Numbered from the stretch's first letter, positions 16,884 through 28,373 are shown. The stretch: 34,728 nt of DNA from Gammaproteobacteria bacterium (GCA_029863305.1 JAOTVR010000032.1:1-34728), one strand, 5' to 3'. A program made the numbers and translations. The notes: generated from the sequence alone by a model not told the origin.

Positions 16884-17342
16884 TCATTCGAAATACTTTT
16901 TAATCGCATCGTCATCCAGATCAGTCAGGTTTTTCGATTCCTCCAGGACAAGCGCACGTCTTGCGGCGTCCGACAATTCGATTCTCAGGCAGCCAAGAAA
17001 TCTCGGCGCTGCAATTAGTACGATATGGGCGAAATCAGCATTCGCAATCGAGCGATTGAGATACTTGGCGACTTGTCGGGCGAATTGCTGCAGCTCCTGT
17101 TCATGGCCGGATTTGGCTTGTGACATCGCATGCCGTCCGGCGCCGAAGCTGTCGAATGACCTGCCTTGTCGGTCGCTTGAAAACGACGCTTCGCGGGCGG
17201 TAGCCGATGGGTTCGACATGCAGGTGAGGTACTGCCACTCACCGAATCGGGAGGTCGAGCGCCACAATCGCGCCTCTGCCGCGGAGCAGGCAACGATGCA
17301 AGTTGGCTCGTTCGGGAGCAGGAAATTTGCGAGGTCGCCCAT
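16884..17342 (-). CDS. Host attachment protein family (baeRF-like)
   Basis: A 152-aa protein of the 'protein required for attachment to host cells' family. Diagnostic segments are CIVACSAAEARLWR near the start, DRQGRSFDSFGAGRHAMSQ in the middle, and IVLIAAPRFLGCLRIELS followed by ESKNLTDLDDDAIKKYF at the end. The family is related to the bacterial eRF1-like (baeRF) fold, suggesting a ribosome-linked or stress role; the attachment name is historical. It precedes the UspE-like gene by 30 bp. The start is uncertain: ATG 17342 fits the family, but the strong purine-rich site (17368-17377) lies about 25 nt away and points instead to a GTG of a three-codon frame. Confidence 0.85.
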   Translation of the reverse strand: MGDLANFLLPNEPTCIVACSAAEARLWRSTSRFGEWQYLTCMSNPSATAREASFSSDRQGRSFDSFGAGRHAMSQAKSGHEQELQQFARQVAKYLNRSIANADFAHIVLIAAPRFLGCLRIELSDAARRALVLEESKNLTDLDDDAIKKYFE

Positions 17343-17367
17343 ATCCGAGTCAGAAATTCACAAAAAC

Positions 17368-17377
17368 TCCTTCCTTT
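17368..17377 (-). promoter_or_regulatory. Strong ribosome binding site offset from the annotated start
   Basis: AAGGAAGGAG on the minus strand lies 6 nt before GTG 17361, which opens only GTG-AAT-TTC-TGA, and about 25 nt before ATG 17342. In the main frame an ATT at 17357 would be at 10 nt. It may drive a tiny leader peptide, or ATT may be the real start. Confidence 0.4.
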
Positions 17378-17562
17378 TAAAGTGTATAAGACCGTTTCTT
17401 CGTCCGGTATCCGTACGCAACGCGCGAACTTTCGGCGAGTACTTATCCGGAGCCAATCCAAGAATTCGTCCCGATGTCAAGCGAATCAGGACTGGCGAAT
17501 TATCGAGTTTCCGCTAAACTGTCCGGCACTGCACAACCGTGCATAAATTTGGGAAAAACATA

Positions 17563-18345
17563 ATGAGAAAAATCAGAATCATAGCGGCGACGATGGGCCT
17601 TACCGTAATGTCGCTCGCTGGCGTGGCACAAGAAGAAGATGAGGGACCCATTGCCTTTACCTACGCTACCTACTTTAATTGCGACGGCGGTCCGTTAGCT
17701 GCTGCCGACAAGGTCATTGCTGACGACGCCGAACGCATGAACGGGCTCGTCGAGGATGGCACTATTTCAGCCTGGGGATGGCTGGCCCATCATACGGGTG
17801 GCCAGTGGAGCCGGATTTTCTACTACCAGGCGGCCACAATGGTCGCACTGTTGGATGCGAGCGCTGCCGTACAGGACGCCGGCGATGACGACGAGGAAGG
17901 CGATGATGCCGATGCCGCCGATGACAACGATGTCTTCCGCACAACCTGTCCACGCCATGACGACTACATCTGGCAGGTCGAAAACGGTTCGGGCGGCGAA
18001 AAGCGCGGCAAGGTAGGATTCTCCGTCTACCACGTTTGTGATATTGGCCGTGAGGACCGCGCCGATGAGATCGTCGCCGAGCACGTGGCGCCGATCCTTG
18101 ATCAATTTGTCGAAGACGGCAAGCTGACGTCCTGGGGCTGGTCATCGCATGTCGTTGGCGGCAAGTATCGCAAGCTGCAGACAATGACCGCGCCTGACGT
18201 TAAGTCGCTGATGAAAGCGCGCGGCGATGCGATCGCTGCGATGTACGGCGAAGACGGCGAAGACGATGAAGCGGGTGCCGAATTTACCGAAATTTGCGGT
18301 CCGCACGTTGACTACATCTGGAATATTCAGCTCGAAAATACCTAG
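17563..18345 (+). CDS. Exported protein with internally duplicated domain, function unknown
   Basis: About 260 aa from ATG 17563 (an upstream ATG at 17539 is possible). A signal peptide MRKIRIIAATMGLTVMSLAG ends before QEEDEG. Two similar halves follow. Each has a Y-x-x-x-x-C-D start (FTYATYFNCD; FSVYHVCD), a helix (ADKVIADDAERMNGLVEDG; ADEIVAEHVAPILDQFVEDG), the segment ISAWGWLAHHTGGQW or LTSWGWSSHVVGGKY, and a C-x-x-H-x-D-Y-I-W ending (CPRHDDYIW; CGPHVDYIW). An Asp/Glu-rich linker sits in the first half. Repeated Cys and His may pair or bind metal. I do not recognise a family beyond distant similarity to dimeric alpha/beta-barrel-like proteins, which is an inference. A strong terminator follows. 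Confidence 0.8.
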   Translation: MRKIRIIAATMGLTVMSLAGVAQEEDEGPIAFTYATYFNCDGGPLAAADKVIADDAERMNGLVEDGTISAWGWLAHHTGGQWSRIFYYQAATMVALLDASAAVQDAGDDDEEGDDADAADDNDVFRTTCPRHDDYIWQVENGSGGEKRGKVGFSVYHVCDIGREDRADEIVAEHVAPILDQFVEDGKLTSWGWSSHVVGGKYRKLQTMTAPDVKSLMKARGDAIAAMYGEDGEDDEAGAEFTEICGPHVDYIWNIQLENT

Positions 18346-18371
18346 GCGTTGTCTTCAGACGCCCAACGAAC

Positions 18372-18398
18372 AAGAGCCGGGCATTGCCCGGCTCTTTT
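18372..18398 (+). terminator. Rho-independent terminator
   Basis: An 11-bp perfect stem AAGAGCCGGGC / GCCCGGCTCTT with a 3-nt ATT loop, followed by TT. It lies 26 bp past the stop of the duplicated exported protein and also just past the stop of the oppositely oriented ATPase gene (18423), so it may serve both. Confidence 0.9.
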
Positions 18399-18422
18399 CA
18401 TTTTGCAATATGTCTACGGAGT

Positions 18423-20765
18423 CTAGGAGCGGCGAAAGCGGCTGAAGAATCCGCTCTTGCCTGCGTTCTTGTCTTCGTCATCGTCCGCGACGGCGTCGGG
18501 CGGCCGAACATTGATTGCCTGCAGAGTCTGGGTTATCGACGTATTAATCTGTTCTTCAATCGATTCCGGATGATCGTCGGTCGGTACCGTCGGGCCGGCA
18601 GGACTTTCAGTCAATACGATATTCTCAGGCGCAGATCGCGCCGACGGCCGCCCCGCATTGAGTGCCCGGACCGTTGCGAGTCGTTGCTGTGTCGCCGAGA
18701 GATCAATTTTGCCAGCAGGCGCTTCTGCAGGTGCCTCAACGTCGATTTCGACGGCGGCAGCGCTTTCAACGTCCGGGAGCGGTATGCGGGCCGATTCTTC
18801 GAGGCTGAGTTCCATCTCGTCGTTGGCTGAAAACTCCCGGGGCGCGTTCGCCGCGATCTGCGCGGCGATCAGACTGAACTCTTCGCCGAACAGTGTTTCA
18901 GCCATTTGATCGTCGACATCGTTGATAGTCTTCGCCCTGGATATATTTGCTGCAATCTGTCGAAGTTCCGGATTGGGCATCGGAGGCGGTGCCTTGGGTT
19001 TGGCGACAGGTGCTTTGGCGGGCGCCTCTGCAAGCTTGGCAGCCGGAGCGGCTATGGGTATTTCCGCTGCCTCGAATTGTGCCTCCAGCGACGGGGCCGC
19101 CGATTCCCTGTCTGCCGCCGGCTGCTGCCTGGCCGCGGCCAGGATCTCCGATGTTGTCCTGGTGTCGGGTTTGACAACGTCATCGCCCTCGGCTTCCTTG
19201 CGTTCTGCGGCTTCCCGTTCCGCCTGCTTCAGTATCTCTGCCGCCTCATCGATCTTCGCCTGTATCTCGCGGTCCAGAGTGATTGCGGGTACCGGCTCAT
19301 CGGCTTCACCAACATCGGCGCCCGGGGCTTTCTCGGCGACGCTGTCCGCCTCGGGTTCAGTCCCATGTGCGACGGCCATCGCGTGCTCGAGCGCATCGAG
19401 GTCCGGCCGAAGCTCTGCCAGGGTCGGATCACGTTCCCACTCGGGAACCTCGGTCTCAATGGGGCCGACTTGCGCGGCCTCCAGCGCCGCAACAATTTCC
19501 GGATCGCGTTCGTCGCTGTCACTGCTGGTCAGCGTCGGGAGATCGTCGTCACCTGTTTCTGCCGTTTCCGGCGTTTTCTCGATGTCAGGCTGCGGCGGCT
19601 GACGATAGTCTGCGGAATCGGCGAGGTCAGGAGCCAGTATCGCGAGGTCCGGCAAGGTGTCCTGAATCAACTCCGGAATGGAGTCGTCTGCCGTGTCATC
19701 TGCGGGGGCAGCCTGTTGCTCGATGGGCTCGATGTCTGCCTGGCCAGTGGGGGGCACATCGACGGCCAGCACCGGTACGTCGGCTGCCACCTCATCAAGT
19801 GGTGCCGCGGTCGATTGTGCCGCCTCGACAGCAGCCGGCATGACCGGCGGTGCTTCCGGCAGTTGCGCGACGACAGCGTCTACAATGGGTGGCACAGCAG
19901 GCGTACGCTCAGCGGCTGATTTTTCTGCAGACGCTCCAACGGGCGGATCGTCGTGCGTCATCTCCAGCCCATACTCTTCCGTCGCGATGAGTTTGATCAG
20001 CGCAACGCCAATGCGGTCCTGCCTGGTCTCTGCCGCCGAAGCGAGCACGGACTCGACCAGGGTATTGGCCATTCTCGGAATGCCGCCTGTCAGTGCGTGC
20101 AGGATATCGGCGGTTCCAGGTTCGAACATCAGGTCGAACTCATTGCCCGCCAGACGAAAGCAGTGTTTGAAATAGGCCGTGAGTTCGCCGGCGCTCAACG
20201 GTGATATCTTTTGCCGCAGCCGCAGCCGCTGTTTTACCCGGGCAAGACGGGGCGATTTGAGAGTCTCATTGAAATCCTCGTTACCCATCAATACGACAGT
20301 CGCGCCTTCCGAAACACCGGCATCCGCCGCCGTGAGCGCTTCAAGTTCGGACAGCGCATCGACACCGACGCGTGACGCGTCTTCGACGACGACAAATACC
20401 GGGGTGCCCTTGTCGGCATGCTGTTTTAGCATGCGACGGAACCTGGTAAATCGTTGCACGGTTCCGGCGGGCATATCCGCCCCAAGTTCCTCGAGCAGCA
20501 TCTCGAGAACCTCGTCGTGGCCGAGTTGCATACGGCCGAGGGTGATCAGCACATGATTCTTGGCGACAGTGTCGAGCGCGCGTCGAACCAGCGTTGTCTT
20601 GCCAACTCCGGTGGGGCCGCTGACCGCGATGATCGCGTCCGGAGTTGTCAGAGCTTTCTTGAAGCCGGCCATTGTGGCGGCGGTCTGAGGCCCGACAAAT
20701 ACGTCGCTTCCGGCCGCCAGGGCGCGGAAGGGTCGTTTGTTCAGGCCAAAATGGTCTTCATACAT
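18423..20765 (-). CDS. ExeA-like AAA ATPase with very long acidic C-terminal tail
   Basis: About 780 aa from ATG 20765, which gives the family N-terminus MYEDHFGLNKRPF; the frame opens further to 20852 but those residues do not fit. The ATPase spans roughly residues 1-280: Walker A SGPTGVGKTT at 49-58, Walker B VFVVVEDA at 123-130, then a sensor-like VVLMGNEDF and the ExeA-family LTGGIPRMANTL. The remaining 500 residues are Ala/Pro/Asp/Glu-rich and probably disordered, interrupted by a more ordered segment LRQIAANISRAKTINDVDDQ followed by ETLFGEEF, and ending in basic-aromatic KSGFFSRFRRS. ExeA energises type II secretin assembly with ExeB, which is absent here. It is divergent from the RND operon. 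Confidence 0.87.
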   Translation of the reverse strand: MYEDHFGLNKRPFRALAAGSDVFVGPQTAATMAGFKKALTTPDAIIAVSGPTGVGKTTLVRRALDTVAKNHVLITLGRMQLGHDEVLEMLLEELGADMPAGTVQRFTRFRRMLKQHADKGTPVFVVVEDASRVGVDALSELEALTAADAGVSEGATVVLMGNEDFNETLKSPRLARVKQRLRLRQKISPLSAGELTAYFKHCFRLAGNEFDLMFEPGTADILHALTGGIPRMANTLVESVLASAAETRQDRIGVALIKLIATEEYGLEMTHDDPPVGASAEKSAAERTPAVPPIVDAVVAQLPEAPPVMPAAVEAAQSTAAPLDEVAADVPVLAVDVPPTGQADIEPIEQQAAPADDTADDSIPELIQDTLPDLAILAPDLADSADYRQPPQPDIEKTPETAETGDDDLPTLTSSDSDERDPEIVAALEAAQVGPIETEVPEWERDPTLAELRPDLDALEHAMAVAHGTEPEADSVAEKAPGADVGEADEPVPAITLDREIQAKIDEAAEILKQAEREAAERKEAEGDDVVKPDTRTTSEILAAARQQPAADRESAAPSLEAQFEAAEIPIAAPAAKLAEAPAKAPVAKPKAPPPMPNPELRQIAANISRAKTINDVDDQMAETLFGEEFSLIAAQIAANAPREFSANDEMELSLEESARIPLPDVESAAAVEIDVEAPAEAPAGKIDLSATQQRLATVRALNAGRPSARSAPENIVLTESPAGPTVPTDDHPESIEEQINTSITQTLQAINVRPPDAVADDDEDKNAGKSGFFSRFRRS

Positions 20766-20983
20766 AATCGGTCCGATCCGAAGATGTTGCGCCGCAATAA
20801 CTGCGGAACGCCACGTGAACAGCAGTTTGGGGCCAAAACGGCGCCATTTCATGGTCTTAAGTCACAAAAAAACAAAATTCGGGCCGATTTCGGCTGTTCT
20901 ACGATAAACGGAACAAAACCGTGTGATTTCAATCGAAAAGCCTCAAAATACAGGGCCTTTTGCGTCAATTCTGGAAACCCCGA

Positions 20984-22156
20984 ATGAAGCCCGCCTATCG
21001 GAAGTGGATCGTAATTCCCGGCATTCTTGTCATCGCCATCGGCATGGCGGCGGGGCTGTCGCAGCTCAAGCCGGAACCGGAAAAAAACGACGATCTGGAT
21101 CTCGACCTGCTGGTCGAGGTGCTGCCACTCGAGCTGTCTTCGGAGAAGTTTCGAATTCGCAGCCAGGGCACCGTTCGGCCACGCACGCAGACTGTGCTGA
21201 GCGCCGAAGTATCCGGTTCAGTCGTCAGTATTTCGCAAAAATTTATTCCCGGCGGTGTATTTCGCGCTGGTGAGGTGCTGCTGCGCATCGACCCCACCAA
21301 CTATACGGTGGCTGTCGATAAAGCGGCGGCCCTGGTCGAGCAGCGCCAAATCGAGTACGACGGCGCCAAAAAGCTGCGCAGCCAGGGATATCGTGCGGAA
21401 TCCGAGTTTGCATCCGCCGCAGCCGCACTTGCCTCGGCTCAGGCCGAACTTGTCAGCGCGCGCCGCAATCTCGAACGCACTTACATCCGCTTGCCCTACG
21501 AGGGGATGGTCTTCAGCAAGGACACCGACATCGGCCAATTCGTTGGGCCCGGGACGCAACTTGGCGTCGTTTTTGCGACGGATCGGGCCGAGGTCAGGCT
21601 GCCGCTCACCGATTCGGACCTGGCGTTTGTCGATATCCCGGACGCGATGGAGATCGTAGCGAGCGGTCAAGTGCACGGACCTTCGGTCAAACTCTCAGCG
21701 ATACAAATGGGTAAACGCGTGGTGTGGGATGCGCAGATCGTCCGTTCAGAAGGAGTCGTCGACGAGAAGAGTCGGGTGACGTATGTCGTCGCGCAAATTG
21801 ATGATCCTTATCAATTGCATGGCGACGGCGCACCATTGCCGGTCGGCACCTTTGTATCCGCTGAAATTGCGGGTTCAACGGTTGTCGACGTCATTCGCGT
21901 ACCGCGCGCCGCATTGCGAGGTGCAAACCAGGTCCTGGTCGTCGACGACGAGAACAAACTGGATATACGTTTCGTCGAGGTTATCCGTTCGGATGATAAA
22001 TTCGCATACGTTGCTGGTGGTGTATCGCCCGGAGAGCGAATTACGACGACCGCTATCGAGGCGCCGGTCAATGGCATGTCGGTGCGTACGGCAGACGCAG
22101 AGGTGACCGGGAAAGACGTTGATGAGCAAATCGCGTCGCGCGCCGAGGAGGATTAG
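20984..22156 (+). CDS. RND efflux periplasmic adaptor (membrane fusion protein)
   Basis: About 390 aa from ATG 20984 (TTG 20960 would add eight residues). An N-terminal membrane anchor (about residues 8-26, IVIPGILVIAIGMAAGL) precedes the MFP body. The lipoyl/barrel-sandwich motif is split: VLSAEVSGSVVSISQKF and GEVLLRIDPTNY at about 75-105, then RTYIRLPYEGMVFSKDTDIG after a helical hairpin of about 60 residues. The beta-barrel and membrane-proximal parts follow, ending near VAGGVSPGERITTTA. It joins the inner-membrane pump to an outer-membrane channel. The permease starts 2 bp after its stop, with its ribosome binding site (GAGGAGG) inside this gene, so the two are translationally coupled. 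No TolC-like gene is in the window. Confidence 0.9.
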   Translation: MKPAYRKWIVIPGILVIAIGMAAGLSQLKPEPEKNDDLDLDLLVEVLPLELSSEKFRIRSQGTVRPRTQTVLSAEVSGSVVSISQKFIPGGVFRAGEVLLRIDPTNYTVAVDKAAALVEQRQIEYDGAKKLRSQGYRAESEFASAAAALASAQAELVSARRNLERTYIRLPYEGMVFSKDTDIGQFVGPGTQLGVVFATDRAEVRLPLTDSDLAFVDIPDAMEIVASGQVHGPSVKLSAIQMGKRVVWDAQIVRSEGVVDEKSRVTYVVAQIDDPYQLHGDGAPLPVGTFVSAEIAGSTVVDVIRVPRAALRGANQVLVVDDENKLDIRFVEVIRSDDKFAYVAGGVSPGERITTTAIEAPVNGMSVRTADAEVTGKDVDEQIASRAEED

Positions 22157-22158
22157 CA

Positions 22159-25100
22159 ATGCGGTTTCGGATGTCGAGCAGCGAGAACGGGATTATCGCC
22201 TGGTTCGCAAGCAACCATGTCGCGGCGAATTTGCTGATGTGGTTCATCATCGTGGCGGGCCTTATCTCGGTCTTCACGATTCGCAAACAGACAACGCCCG
22301 AGTTCGAGCTTAACTGGATCCAGGTACAAGTGCCGTACCTCGGTGCCGCGCCGCAGGAAGTGGAAGAGGGCGTCGTCATCAAGGTCGAAGAGGCGGTGCA
22401 GGACATTCAGGGCATCGTCGAAATCCGATCTCGGGCGAATGAAGGGATTGGCAGTGTCACGATCGAAGTGTCGCGCGACAAGGACATCAACGAAGTCCTT
22501 ACCGAGGTCAAGACGCGGGTTGATGCCATTTCGACATTTCCGGCGCTGACCGAGAAGCCGGTCATATACAAGGTCGAGCCGGACACACCGGTTATATTTG
22601 TTGCTATTCATGGCGACGCTGACGTCTTCTCACGCAAGCTGATTGCGCAGGAGATTCGTAACGAACTACTGACGATGCCGGAGATCAGCAAGATCGACGT
22701 CTACGGCGATCCGGAGTTCGAAATCAGTATTGAAGTTTCGGAGCACGTATTGCGGCAATATCGCCTGACGATGTCGGAGATTTCCGAGGCAGTGCGCGCA
22801 TCATCGGTCGATCTGCCGGGCGGTACGATCAAGTCGGAAGGTGGCAACATACTATTGCGCACCGAGGGTCAGGCTTACACGGGGCAGGAATATGCCGACC
22901 TGGTATTGCGCACATTCCCGGACGGAACGCGGCTGACTCTGGGAGATATTGCGACAATCAATGATGGCTTCGTCGAGACAGAAGGTTTCGGCCGTTTCGA
23001 TGGTGAGCCAACAGTAACCTTGAATGTCATTGCGAGCGGCCAGCAAAACGAACTCAAGACCGCTGCTGCTGTTAAACAATACGTCGAGGAAAAACGTGAA
23101 ACCCTGCCGGCCGGTGTTGAAATGGACCTCTGGGTTGATCGCTCGCATTATCTCGAAGGCCGCCTCGACACAATGATGAAGAATATGTGGCAAGGCGCTT
23201 TGCTGGTCTTTCTGGTGTTGTCGTTGTTTCTGCGTATGAAAGTTGCCGGCTGGGTGATTATCGGGATTCCGATTACGTTTCTGGGGGCGTTTTTTCTAAT
23301 GCCACATGGCCCCTGGCCCGTGACGATCAATATGATCAGCTTGTTCGGCTTCATCATCGTGCTCGGCATTGTCGTCGACGACGCGATCATTATTGGCGAG
23401 AGCGTCTATACCAAGATACGAACGGACGGCCATACACTGGACAACGTCGTCATTGGTGCACGCAAAGTCGCGGTGCCAGCTACCTTTGGTGTCCTGACGA
23501 CGATTGCGGCATTTGCGCCGATGCTGTTTGTCGGTGGAGTTGTTGGACCGTTTTTTGAAGCGTTATCCATGGTCGTCATATTGTGCCTGGCATTTTCACT
23601 CGTCGAGTCCAAGCTGATTCTCCCGGCCCATCTGGTACACGCCGTGATCAAACCTGTGGACGAGGACGATCTGTTTCATCCGCAGCGGCACATCCCGTTG
23701 CTGCAGCGTATCCCGCGGTTTTTCCAGAAGATCCAGCGACGCACGCAGCATGGTCTGCATCGGCTCATTCACGAATTCTACAGGCCGACACTCGAGAACG
23801 TAGTCGACAACCGCGGGCTGACCGTGGCTTTGTTTGCTGGCGTGCTGATTGTGACCATCGGCTTGATTAACAGCAAACTGGTTCGAGTTGTCCTGTTTCC
23901 TGAAGTGCCTGGCGATTTTATTCGCATGGAGCTCGAGATGGAAAACGGCACCGCACCCGAGGCCCGCAATGCGGCGCTGGCCCGGATCGAGCAGGCTATT
24001 CTCGAATTAAATGAAGAGTATGTGGCTGAAAATCCTGATCTGTTGCCAATGATCAGCCACATCGGCTCGTTCTCAACGACCGACACAGGCGCGATAGCCT
24101 GGACTGAAATGCCGATGGTTGATGATCGGCTCCTGAAGGTTGACGACATCACAAGTCAGTGGAGGGAGCGCGTCGGTGAAATACCTGGTGTCAAGGAGTT
24201 AACGTTCGCCGATGGCGATCATTTCGGCGGCGGACCACCATTGAGCTTCCGACTTAGCGGCGATAATTACGCGGCGCTGGAGAACGCAGCGAAGGAACTC
24301 GAGGCACACCTGAACCAGTATGCCGGCGTCTTCGACATTCAGAATTCATCGAGCAGTGGTGGTCAGGAGATCAAGCTGTCCATCAAGCCCGAGGCGGAAG
24401 CATTGGGATTGACGATCGCGTCTTTGGGCCGGCAGGTGAGACAGGCGTTCTATGGTGAAGAAGCGCAACGCATTCAGCGTGGCAAAGACGAGGTCAAAGT
24501 CATGGTGCGGTACCCGCGCGAAGACAGGCGCTCGATCTCGGATTTGGAGAATATGCGGATTCGAACGCCAGGCGGCGATGAAGTGCCGTTCGAATCTGTC
24601 GCCGACGTTTCCTTTGGTACGAGTTACTCGAGTATCACTCGGCTCAATCGCGCCAGGACGATTACCGTATCCGCAGATATCGATCCGGACGTCGTGGAAC
24701 CCGGGGAAGTTATTCACGAAATTTCGACCGACTTCGTTCCGGGCCTGCTGTCGCGTCATGCCGGAGTCAGTTACGGGCTGGAGGGTGCGAGCCAGGAAGA
24801 GCAGGAGTTTCTCGCCAATCTGACGATTGCATCAATCGCAGCCCTGTTTCTGATATACGCGTTGATCGCGATTCCATTGCATTCTTATGCGCAACCGCTG
24901 GTCATCATGTCGGTGATTCCATTTGGCCTGATCGGCGCGGTCATCGGTCATATCGTGATGGGTAAAGCCATCAGCATGTTCTCGCTCTTCGGTCTGGTGG
25001 CTCTGGCCGGCGTTGTCGTCAACGACAGCCTGATCATGGTCGATTTCATCAACAAGGCGCGCCTGGATGGAGTGCCGCTCAGACAGGCAGTCATTGACTC

Positions 25101-25371
25101 GGGCACGCAACGCTTCCGCGCGATTGTGCTGACGTCGTTTACGACGGCAGCCGGGCTTATGCCCATCATGCTCGAAACCAGCGTTCAGGCCCAATACATG
25201 ATTCCGATGGCGATCTCCGTGAGCTTCGGCATCCTGTTTGCGACGGCCATTACGCTGTTCCTGATCCCGTCGCTGTATATGCTTCAGATCGACGGCTTTG
25301 CCCGAACACGCAAGATCATGAACTGGCTATTTGACCGGCAGGGTGCCGGCGACGCAACAGAGACCATTTGA
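22159..25371 (+). CDS. RND efflux pump inner-membrane permease
   Basis: A 1070-aa protein of HAE-type RND size. It has TM1 (NHVAANLLMWFIIVAGLISV), two large periplasmic loops (porter domain: YLGAAPQEVEEGVVIKVEEA, GIVEIRSRANEGIGSVTIEV), six-helix bundles at roughly 335-500 and 870-1050, and the TM4 proton relay GIVVDDAIIIGES. The second bundle carries ALAGVVVNDSLIMVDFINKA. The C-terminal end lacks a long extension. It probably exports hydrophobic compounds by proton exchange as a trimer with the preceding adaptor. The substrate is unknown. The stop overlaps the TTG start of rarD by one codon register (TTGA). Confidence 0.93.
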   Translation: MRFRMSSSENGIIAWFASNHVAANLLMWFIIVAGLISVFTIRKQTTPEFELNWIQVQVPYLGAAPQEVEEGVVIKVEEAVQDIQGIVEIRSRANEGIGSVTIEVSRDKDINEVLTEVKTRVDAISTFPALTEKPVIYKVEPDTPVIFVAIHGDADVFSRKLIAQEIRNELLTMPEISKIDVYGDPEFEISIEVSEHVLRQYRLTMSEISEAVRASSVDLPGGTIKSEGGNILLRTEGQAYTGQEYADLVLRTFPDGTRLTLGDIATINDGFVETEGFGRFDGEPTVTLNVIASGQQNELKTAAAVKQYVEEKRETLPAGVEMDLWVDRSHYLEGRLDTMMKNMWQGALLVFLVLSLFLRMKVAGWVIIGIPITFLGAFFLMPHGPWPVTINMISLFGFIIVLGIVVDDAIIIGESVYTKIRTDGHTLDNVVIGARKVAVPATFGVLTTIAAFAPMLFVGGVVGPFFEALSMVVILCLAFSLVESKLILPAHLVHAVIKPVDEDDLFHPQRHIPLLQRIPRFFQKIQRRTQHGLHRLIHEFYRPTLENVVDNRGLTVALFAGVLIVTIGLINSKLVRVVLFPEVPGDFIRMELEMENGTAPEARNAALARIEQAILELNEEYVAENPDLLPMISHIGSFSTTDTGAIAWTEMPMVDDRLLKVDDITSQWRERVGEIPGVKELTFADGDHFGGGPPLSFRLSGDNYAALENAAKELEAHLNQYAGVFDIQNSSSSGGQEIKLSIKPEAEALGLTIASLGRQVRQAFYGEEAQRIQRGKDEVKVMVRYPREDRRSISDLENMRIRTPGGDEVPFESVADVSFGTSYSSITRLNRARTITVSADIDPDVVEPGEVIHEISTDFVPGLLSRHAGVSYGLEGASQEEQEFLANLTIASIAALFLIYALIAIPLHSYAQPLVIMSVIPFGLIGAVIGHIVMGKAISMFSLFGLVALAGVVVNDSLIMVDFINKARLDGVPLRQAVIDSGTQRFRAIVLTSFTTAAGLMPIMLETSVQAQYMIPMAISVSFGILFATAITLFLIPSLYMLQIDGFARTRKIMNWLFDRQGAGDATETI

Positions 25372-26288
25372 GCGTGCCCGAAAACCAATCCGGCAATGAC
25401 GCACGTGATGGCGTTATTGCCGGCCTTGTTGCGTATGGCTTATGGGGCGTGTTGCCCGTCTACTTCAAGATAGTAGCCGCGGTGTCGCCCGTTGAATTGC
25501 TCCTGCATCGGGTCATCTGGGCAGTGCCGTTCGGTGCCCTCATCATTTTCCTGCGCCGGCAATGGCCGGAGGTCCGAAGGGCGCTGACGCACCGCTCTAT
25601 GCTGCTGTGGTTGAGCACGGCAGCATTCTTTGTCGCGATCAACTGGTACATCTACATCCTGGCCGTCCAACAAGATCAGGTGTTTCAGGCAAGCCTGGGC
25701 TATTACATCAACCCGCTCCTCTATGTCGTGGCCGGTGTCCTGTTATTCGGGGAGAAGCTGCGTTTCGGTCAGATGGGCGCTGTGATTCTCGCAACTGTTG
25801 GCGTTCTGGTTCTGAGTATCAGTGGCGGCAAGTTTCCCGCCCTCGCGCTAGCAATCGGTGCATCGTTTACGGTCTATGGGGTTATCCGCAAGCGCGTCGT
25901 CATAGGCGGCATGCCAGGATTGTTCATTGAAACATTGATTTTGTTGCCGATTGCAGTCGTCTGGTTGGGTTGGTTGTTCAATATCGGGGACCTCGCATTT
26001 GGCTCGGACGCGGTCATGACGGGCCTGTTGTTGCTGGCGGGTCCGGTCACCGTCGTGCCGTTGCTGTGCTTTGCCCTGGCAGCAAGGCGTCTGCCGTTGT
26101 CGACCGTTGGGTTTATGCAGTTTCTGGCACCCACGCTGCACTTCGGAGTTGCGATGTACTACGGCGAGGAGCTGACAACTCCGCATTTGATCTGCTTTGC
26201 GTGCATCTGGGCGGCGGTGATCCTGTTCAGTGCCGATGCCTTACTCAGGAACCGCCAGCGCCCTGTAGCGCCGGCGGCTTCGACCTGA
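25368..26288 (+). CDS. rarD: RarD-type EamA/DMT-superfamily permease
   Basis: A 306-aa, ten-span protein. It contains RarD-type segments AYGLWGVLPVYFKIV, LLLHRVIWAVPFG, NWYIYILAVQQDQVFQASLG, GYYINPLLYVVAGVLLFGEKL and STVGFMQFLAPTLHFGVAMY. These transporters are often linked to chloramphenicol sensitivity or export, but the substrate is not established. The start is TTG at 25368, overlapping the RND permease stop; GTG 25374 is an alternative. Co-transcription with the RND pair is likely. Its stop abuts the stop of the EF-G gene with no spacing (26288/26289). Confidence 0.9.
   Translation: MSVPENQSGNDARDGVIAGLVAYGLWGVLPVYFKIVAAVSPVELLLHRVIWAVPFGALIIFLRRQWPEVRRALTHRSMLLWLSTAAFFVAINWYIYILAVQQDQVFQASLGYYINPLLYVVAGVLLFGEKLRFGQMGAVILATVGVLVLSISGGKFPALALAIGASFTVYGVIRKRVVIGGMPGLFIETLILLPIAVVWLGWLFNIGDLAFGSDAVMTGLLLLAGPVTVVPLLCFALAARRLPLSTVGFMQFLAPTLHFGVAMYYGEELTTPHLICFACIWAAVILFSADALLRNRQRPVAPAAST

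Positions 26289-28373
<2,085 letters not shown>

Noticed and set aside
16504..17517. 337-aa plus-strand reading frame across the Usp and host-attachment genes
   Set aside because: Antisense shadow; both minus-strand genes have family motifs over the same bases.
18906..19919. 337-aa plus-strand reading frame
   Set aside because: Antisense to the repetitive acidic tail of the ExeA-like ATPase; Cys/Arg-rich composition is a by-product.
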